In this document: piece after piece, positions 4,510 through 7,895 of the stretch
Numbering within the stretch: position 1 is the first letter of the stretch
Layout of the letters: the number at the start of each line of letters is the position of its first letter
Assembly: GCA_030628325.1 (NCBI GenBank)
Contig: DAOVRB010000031.1
Span: 1 to 7,895, forward strand
Reading direction: 5' to 3'
DNA: 7,895 nucleotides
Source of the DNA: Methanomicrobiaceae archaeon
GTDB taxonomy: Archaea; Halobacteriota; Methanomicrobia; Methanomicrobiales; Methanomicrobiaceae
Program-made: the position numbers and the translations under genes
Notes under the pieces: model-generated
The model's database searches: none
What the model was told of the DNA's origin: nothing
Seen by the model: only the letters and a program-made list of their open reading frames with translations

Positions 4510-5802
4510 ATGTTCTGGAACAAAAATATGGAGACTCTCAAGGGGGCTGACCTTGAGGCACTCCAGTTAAAGAGGCTGCGCCGGACTGTCAGGCAGGCCG
4601 AAAAAGTGCCATTTTATGCACAGCGCTTAAAAGAGGCGGGTGTTTCTGTTGATGACATAAAATCCCCCGGCGATTTAACAAAAATCCCATTCACATATAA
4701 AAAAGACCTTCAAAGCGGCTATCCGTTTGGTTTTCTCGCTGTTCCTTTAAAACAGGTGGTGCGGATTCATACAACATCCGGGACCACAGGTAAACCAACA
4801 GTCGTTGGTTACACCAGACAGGATCTGGACAACTGGTCTGAGCTGATTGCCAGAAATCTGACAATGGTCGGGCTTACAGATGAAGACATATTCCAGAATG
4901 CCGTAAACTATGGTCTGTTTACAGGTGGTCTTGGCTTTCATTACGGTGCTGAGAAAGTGGGGATGACCGTTGTGCCAAGTGCAACGGGAAATACAAAACG
5001 CCAGATTGAGATGATCGATGATTTTGGTGTAACTGCTCTTCACTGTACACCAAGTTATGCGATGCACATTGCAGAAGTGGCAGAAGAGATGGGAACAACT
5101 CTGAATTCCTTAAAGACCGGGATTTTTGGTGCAGAACCCTGGTCTGATAATATGCGGAAAATACTTGAGGAAAAGCTTGGTGTCACTGCTTATGATTCCT
5201 ATGGGATGAGTGAGCTGTACGGGCCGGGTGCGGCGTTTGAGTGTCCTGAACGCAACGGGTTGCATTTCTGGCATGACTCCTACTATGTTGAGATTATTGA
5301 CTCTGAGAGTGGAGAACGGTTAGAAGCCGGTGAGCGTGGTGAACTGGTTGTGACTCCGCTTAACAAGGAGGCGATGCCGCTTCTCAGGTACCGCACAGGT
5401 GATCTGACCATGCTCATGGATGATGATTGTCCATGCGGACGCGGGCAGAGGATTGCACGGATTATGGGACGGAGTGATGATATGATGGTGATACGCGGGA
5501 TAAACGTCTTTCCGTCCCAGATTGAACATGTGCTCAGTTCACTGCCCGAAGTGGGCGATCAGTTTATGGTGTATATTGACAGAATCAATCATCTGGATGA
5601 AATGACAATAGAGGTTGAGATGAACAGGGAATTTTTCAGTGGTGAACTGCAGGACCTGAGCAGGGTGCAGAAGAAGATGATGGCAGCACTAAAAGATGTG
5701 TTAAACCTGCGTACAAAAGTGATTCTTGTTGAACCGGGATCACTGCCGAGGTTTGAAGGCAAGGCAAAGCATGTTGTTGACAGAAGGGGGCAGGCATTTT
5801 GA
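4510..5802 (+). CDS. paaK: Phenylacetate-CoA ligase family enzyme, first copy
   Basis: An AMP-forming aryl-acid:CoA ligase that would convert an arylacetate, ATP and CoA to arylacetyl-CoA, AMP and PPi in the cytoplasm. Numbering from ATG 4510 (430 residues, typical of PaaK), the adenylation motifs are the phosphate loop TTSGTTGKPT (88-97), YGMSE (231-235), RTGD (295-298), GRSDDMMVIRG (320-330) and the C-terminal EGKAK with probable catalytic Lys418. Cys245, His252, Cys307 and Cys309 (CPCGR) resemble a metal-binding cluster seen in this family; that role is inferred. ATG 4510 is chosen because relatives begin M-x-W; GTG at 4504 would add two residues and fits a leaderless message slightly better. 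It overlaps the next gene by 4 bases, so translation is likely coupled. The exact aryl substrate (phenyl-, hydroxyphenyl- or indoleacetate) is not readable. Confidence 0.94.
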   Translation: MFWNKNMETLKGADLEALQLKRLRRTVRQAEKVPFYAQRLKEAGVSVDDIKSPGDLTKIPFTYKKDLQSGYPFGFLAVPLKQVVRIHTTSGTTGKPTVVGYTRQDLDNWSELIARNLTMVGLTDEDIFQNAVNYGLFTGGLGFHYGAEKVGMTVVPSATGNTKRQIEMIDDFGVTALHCTPSYAMHIAEVAEEMGTTLNSLKTGIFGAEPWSDNMRKILEEKLGVTAYDSYGMSELYGPGAAFECPERNGLHFWHDSYYVEIIDSESGERLEAGERGELVVTPLNKEAMPLLRYRTGDLTMLMDDDCPCGRGQRIARIMGRSDDMMVIRGINVFPSQIEHVLSSLPEVGDQFMVYIDRINHLDEMTIEVEMNREFFSGELQDLSRVQKKMMAALKDVLNLRTKVILVEPGSLPRFEGKAKHVVDRRGQAF

Positions 5803-7100
5803 CGGCATGGGATCCGCGTATTGAGGAGATGCCGGTTGAGGCGCTTAAAAAACTCCAGTTTAGATATCTTAAAACGCTTATCTGCCGGCTGTACAGTTTC
5901 TCGGATCTCTACAGGAACCGTATGGACGAGAGCGGGGTTCACCCGGATGATATCCAGTCACTTGCTGATGTCACGAAACTGCCGTTTATGGTAAAAAGTG
6001 ACTTCCGTGACAACTACCCTGACAAAATGTTCACTGCACCGCAGGATGAACTTGTGCGTTACCATGTATCTTCCGGAACAACTGGTAAGCCCACTGTGGT
6101 CGGGTACACACAGAATGATCTTGACAACTGGACTAACTCACTTGCCCGTTCTTTAACTGCCTGTGGTGTTGGAAGAGGGGATGTGGTACAGGTTGCATAC
6201 GGGTATGGCCTTTTTACGGGTGGTCTTGGTCTGCACTACGGGGCTGAAAAAATAGGTGCGACTGTTGTTCCTGCCTCTGTCGGCAATACCGAGCGTCAGA
6301 TTGAACTCATGCAGGATCTGCGGGTTACTGTAATTGCCTGCACTCCGTCATATCTTATTCATATCGGAGATACCGCAAAAAAGATGGGAGTATCAATAAA
6401 AGACGATACAAATCTCAGGGTCGCAATCTTAGGTGCTGAACCCTGGTCTGAACAGATGCGTGTACGTATCGAGGATCAGATGGGGATAAAAGCATATGAT
6501 ATCTATGGCACCAGTGAGATTTCAGGCCCGATGTTTACAGAATGTAAGGAGCAGGACGGGATTCATATCTGGGGAGACATTGCTTTAATTGAGATCGTTG
6601 ATCATGACACAGGAGAAATCCTTAGACCCGGTGAACCGGGAGAGCTTGTAATAACACTTCTGCAAAAGGAAGCATTTCCGCTGGTCAGATACCGCACAGG
6701 TGATATCACTGTGATGGAAGATGCTCCATGTGTCTGTGGACGCACTCATCCTCGTATTCAGCGGATATCGGGGCGGGTGGATGATATGCTTATTATTCGC
6801 GGAATCAATGTCTTCCCGTCACAGATTGAACACGCTCTTCTCAGTATGCCTGAAGTGAGCGGACACTTCATGGTTGTTGTTGAGCGTAAGGGAGCACTGG
6901 ATGCTCTGCTTGTTCAGGTGGAACTGAACCCTGAATGTTTCTCAGATAAGATAATTGACCTGATGGCTATCAGGCAGAAAGTATCTCACGTACTTAAAAA
7001 TTCACTGAATGTGGGTGTGGAAGTTGAACTTGCAGAACCCGGGTCACTGCCGCGATTTGAGGGTAAAGCTAAAAGAGTGATAGATAAGAGGGATAAATAA
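5799..7100 (+). CDS. paaK: Phenylacetate-CoA ligase family enzyme, second copy
   Basis: A paralogue of the preceding ligase, 433 residues, with the same reaction class. Motifs are SSGTTGKPT (91-99), YGTSE (236-240), RTGD (299-302), GRVDDMLIIRG (325-335) and EGKAK with probable catalytic Lys423; Cys249, His256, Cys311 and Cys313 repeat the possible metal cluster. In the 30-residue block around the phosphate loop 21 positions are identical between the copies. Differences fall near the expected aryl pocket: NYGLFTGGLGFHYG in copy one reads GYGLFTGGLGLHYG here, and the segment after YGxSE is shorter. The start is TTG at 5799, overlapping the previous stop as TTGA, with a G-rich stretch at 5785-5790 as ribosome-binding site; it aligns the N-terminal Trp with copy one. 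The first in-frame ATG (5829) would remove 10 residues. The pair probably has different substrate preference or forms a mixed complex. Confidence 0.94.
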   Translation: MTAWDPRIEEMPVEALKKLQFRYLKTLICRLYSFSDLYRNRMDESGVHPDDIQSLADVTKLPFMVKSDFRDNYPDKMFTAPQDELVRYHVSSGTTGKPTVVGYTQNDLDNWTNSLARSLTACGVGRGDVVQVAYGYGLFTGGLGLHYGAEKIGATVVPASVGNTERQIELMQDLRVTVIACTPSYLIHIGDTAKKMGVSIKDDTNLRVAILGAEPWSEQMRVRIEDQMGIKAYDIYGTSEISGPMFTECKEQDGIHIWGDIALIEIVDHDTGEILRPGEPGELVITLLQKEAFPLVRYRTGDITVMEDAPCVCGRTHPRIQRISGRVDDMLIIRGINVFPSQIEHALLSMPEVSGHFMVVVERKGALDALLVQVELNPECFSDKIIDLMAIRQKVSHVLKNSLNVGVEVELAEPGSLPRFEGKAKRVIDKRDK

Positions 7101-7537
7101 TGGACAGATCAGATTACGTAATCAGACAGATTTCTGTATTTTCAGAGAACAAACCCGGGCGACTGGCAGCAATCGCCCGTGCCCTTGAGGAGGTCTCAAT
7201 TAACATTTTTGCCTTTTCTATCGCAGAAGCAAATGGTTTTGGTGTTGTAAGAGCGCTTGTTGACAAACCGGAAGCAGCTCACAGTATACTTACGAATCTG
7301 GGTTTCATGGTTTCTTTCACTGATGTAATTGCAGTGAAGATGCGTGACCTGCCTGGCGGACTCTTTGAAGTTGCAAATATGCTCGGTGAGGGCGGGATTA
7401 ATATTGAGTACTCGTATGCATATTCAGGGAAGGATGCCGCTGTTCTGATTCTCAGGGTTGACGACGTAGAAGAAGCAATAAAAAGAATTCATGAGCAGGG
7501 CGGGGAACTTCTGAAAGCTGAAATGTTTCATGAGTAA
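7100..7537 (+). CDS. Tandem ACT-domain protein (amino acid sensor)
   Basis: The 145-residue protein is two ACT domains in a row (about 6-70 and 74-141) and nothing else. ACT domains bind amino acids at domain interfaces and regulate enzymes. The ligand-loop motifs are ENKPGRLAAIARALEEVSINI (starting at 16, split here by role: loop 16-20, helix 21-32) and DLPGGLFEVANMLGEGGINI (starting at 83). It begins with ATG at 7100, sharing one base with the TAA of the upstream ligase, and GAGG near 7088-7091 is a ribosome-binding site, so it is the third gene of the operon. Stand-alone tandem ACT proteins of this kind often sit beside aryl-CoA ligases and indolepyruvate ferredoxin oxidoreductase genes in archaea. 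It may sense an aromatic amino acid and adjust the ligases, but ligand and partner are inferred from context. Confidence 0.92.
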   Translation: MDRSDYVIRQISVFSENKPGRLAAIARALEEVSINIFAFSIAEANGFGVVRALVDKPEAAHSILTNLGFMVSFTDVIAVKMRDLPGGLFEVANMLGEGGINIEYSYAYSGKDAAVLILRVDDVEEAIKRIHEQGGELLKAEMFHE

Positions 7538-7543
7538 TTTCCC

Positions 7544-7550
7544 TTTTTTT
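7544..7550 (+). terminator. T-tract terminator of the ligase-ACT operon
   Basis: TTTTTTT starts 6 bases after the ACT stop codon. Archaeal RNA polymerase can stop at such T-runs without a hairpin. It is the first T-run after the operon and so the most likely end of the transcript. Confidence 0.5.
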
Positions 7551-7696
7551 CCAGAGTGATTTAGATAACTCCCGTTACGGATAGTGGTAGTATTTGGCAT
7601 GCCTGATTCTGTTATCCGGTGTTTCCTGTGCTGTTTTAACAATTAAAGGTGATATTCTGGCTTATAATTATAGTGGCGAACGTTTCTTTTTGAACT

Positions 7697-7718
7697 GATG
7701 GTAAATGCGTGTACCATC
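7697..7718. repeat. 7-bp perfect hairpin
   Basis: GATGGTA (7697-7703) and TACCATC (7712-7718) are perfect inverse copies around an 8-base loop; T7696 and G7719 could add a G-U pair. It is 10 bases from the next inverted repeat. It could be part of an RNA or a backup terminator; no long T-run follows directly. Confidence 0.4.
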
Positions 7719-7728
7719 GTTTATAGTC

Positions 7729-7764
7729 AAAAACCAAACATTTCTGGAAGTTTTGTTTGATTTT
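7729..7764. repeat. Imperfect A/T-rich hairpin
   Basis: AAAACCAAAC (7730-7739) pairs with GTTTGATTTT (7755-7764) at 9 of 10 positions (one C-A mismatch), with a 15-base loop. It lies directly after the 7697-7718 hairpin. Low sequence complexity lowers its weight. Confidence 0.3.
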
Positions 7765-7799
7765 CAACTACGAGTCTGTCCAACCAGCAATTCCACATA

Positions 7800-7818
7800 T
7801 AAAATTAACCTAATTTTA
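7800..7818. promoter_or_regulatory. 19-bp perfect dyad, operator candidate
   Basis: TAAAATTA-ACC-TAATTTTA has perfect 8-base arms around a 3-base centre. It lies about 55 bases upstream of the TATA-like element at 7871. That distance fits an activator site or a distal repressor site for the gene beyond the window. The regulator is unknown. Confidence 0.4.
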
Positions 7819-7870
7819 AAGATACAGCAAAATTTTCGTTTTTGGCCGCTGGCAGGTACGTTTCGATACC

Positions 7871-7878
7871 TTTAAATA
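7871..7878 (+). promoter_or_regulatory. TATA-like promoter of a gene beyond the window
   Basis: TTTAAATA is identical to the element before the acylphosphatase gene. A transcript would start near 7900, just outside the window. TGGCAG (7850-7855) and CTGCCA (7890-7895) form an inverted pair flanking it, which may be a second regulatory dyad or coincidence. Confidence 0.45.
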
Positions 7879-7895
7879 TGCGACAAATTCTGCCA

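Larger units (their letters stand above)
7538..7895. other. 358-base 3' flank with T-tract, inverted repeats and a promoter
   Basis: No credible gene is seen. The stretch holds a T7 tract just after the ACT gene (7544-7550), a loose 10-bp inverted repeat at 7578-7587/7609-7618 with three G-U pairs enclosing the palindrome GGCATGCC (7596-7603), hairpins at 7697-7718 and 7729-7764, an AT dyad at 7800-7818 and a TATA-like element at 7871-7878. A minus-strand frame that overlaps the ACT gene has no recognisable features. The end reads as the promoter region of a plus-strand gene beyond the window. Confidence 0.6.

Noticed and set aside
7424..7642. Minus-strand frame of 72 codons after the ACT gene
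   Set aside because: More than a third of it is antisense to the ACT coding region and the rest covers the T-tract; no family resemblance.
7685..7720. Box C/D guide RNA suggested by CTGATGG near the hairpin
   Set aside because: The C box match is poor and no properly spaced C'/D' and D boxes are found.

Overview
The window looks like chromosomal DNA of a methanogen-type archaeon, most likely from the Methanomicrobiales. The reasons are archaeal TATA-like elements 25-30 bases before several starts, very short or absent leaders, T-rich gene ends, and a gene set of stand-alone Cas1, a tandem pair of aryl-CoA ligases with an ACT-domain partner, and acylphosphatase. The genus cannot be fixed from this sequence. 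No rRNA, tRNA, CRISPR array, transposase or phage gene is seen.

Layout. A 60-residue unknown protein (95-277, +) has its own promoter and a near-perfect operator-like dyad. It is followed by a 344-base gap holding two adjacent 11-bp hairpins, a separate AT-rich dyad and a promoter for a probably leaderless acylphosphatase gene (622-957, +). That gene converges on a stand-alone Cas1 gene (971-1906, -). Cas1 is divergent from arginine deiminase arcA (2045-3328, +), which converges on carbamate kinase arcC (3335-4276, -) with only 6 bases between the stops. A 233-base divergent region then leads to an operon of two overlapping phenylacetate-CoA ligase-family genes (4510-5802 and 5799-7100, +) and a tandem ACT-domain gene (7100-7537, +). 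The last 358 bases hold a T-tract, several inverted repeats and a TATA-like element that points to a gene beyond the window.

How the genes work together. arcA and arcC encode the first and last steps of the arginine deiminase pathway (arginine to citrulline; carbamoyl phosphate to ATP). The middle enzyme, ornithine carbamoyltransferase, is not in the window. The ligase-ligase-ACT operon probably activates aryl acids such as phenylacetate or indoleacetate to CoA thioesters, with the ACT protein sensing an amino acid. In methanogens this fits aryl-acid salvage into aromatic amino acids through indolepyruvate ferredoxin oxidoreductase, which is also not in the window.

The most interesting item is the Cas1 homologue. 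It has the length and fold motifs of Cas1, but by hand alignment two of the four active-site residues are replaced (Glu by His159, His by Arg224), while the two acidic residues (Asp233, Asp236) remain. No cas2, cas4, effector, PolB or CRISPR repeat is nearby. This suggests a repurposed or catalytically altered Cas1.
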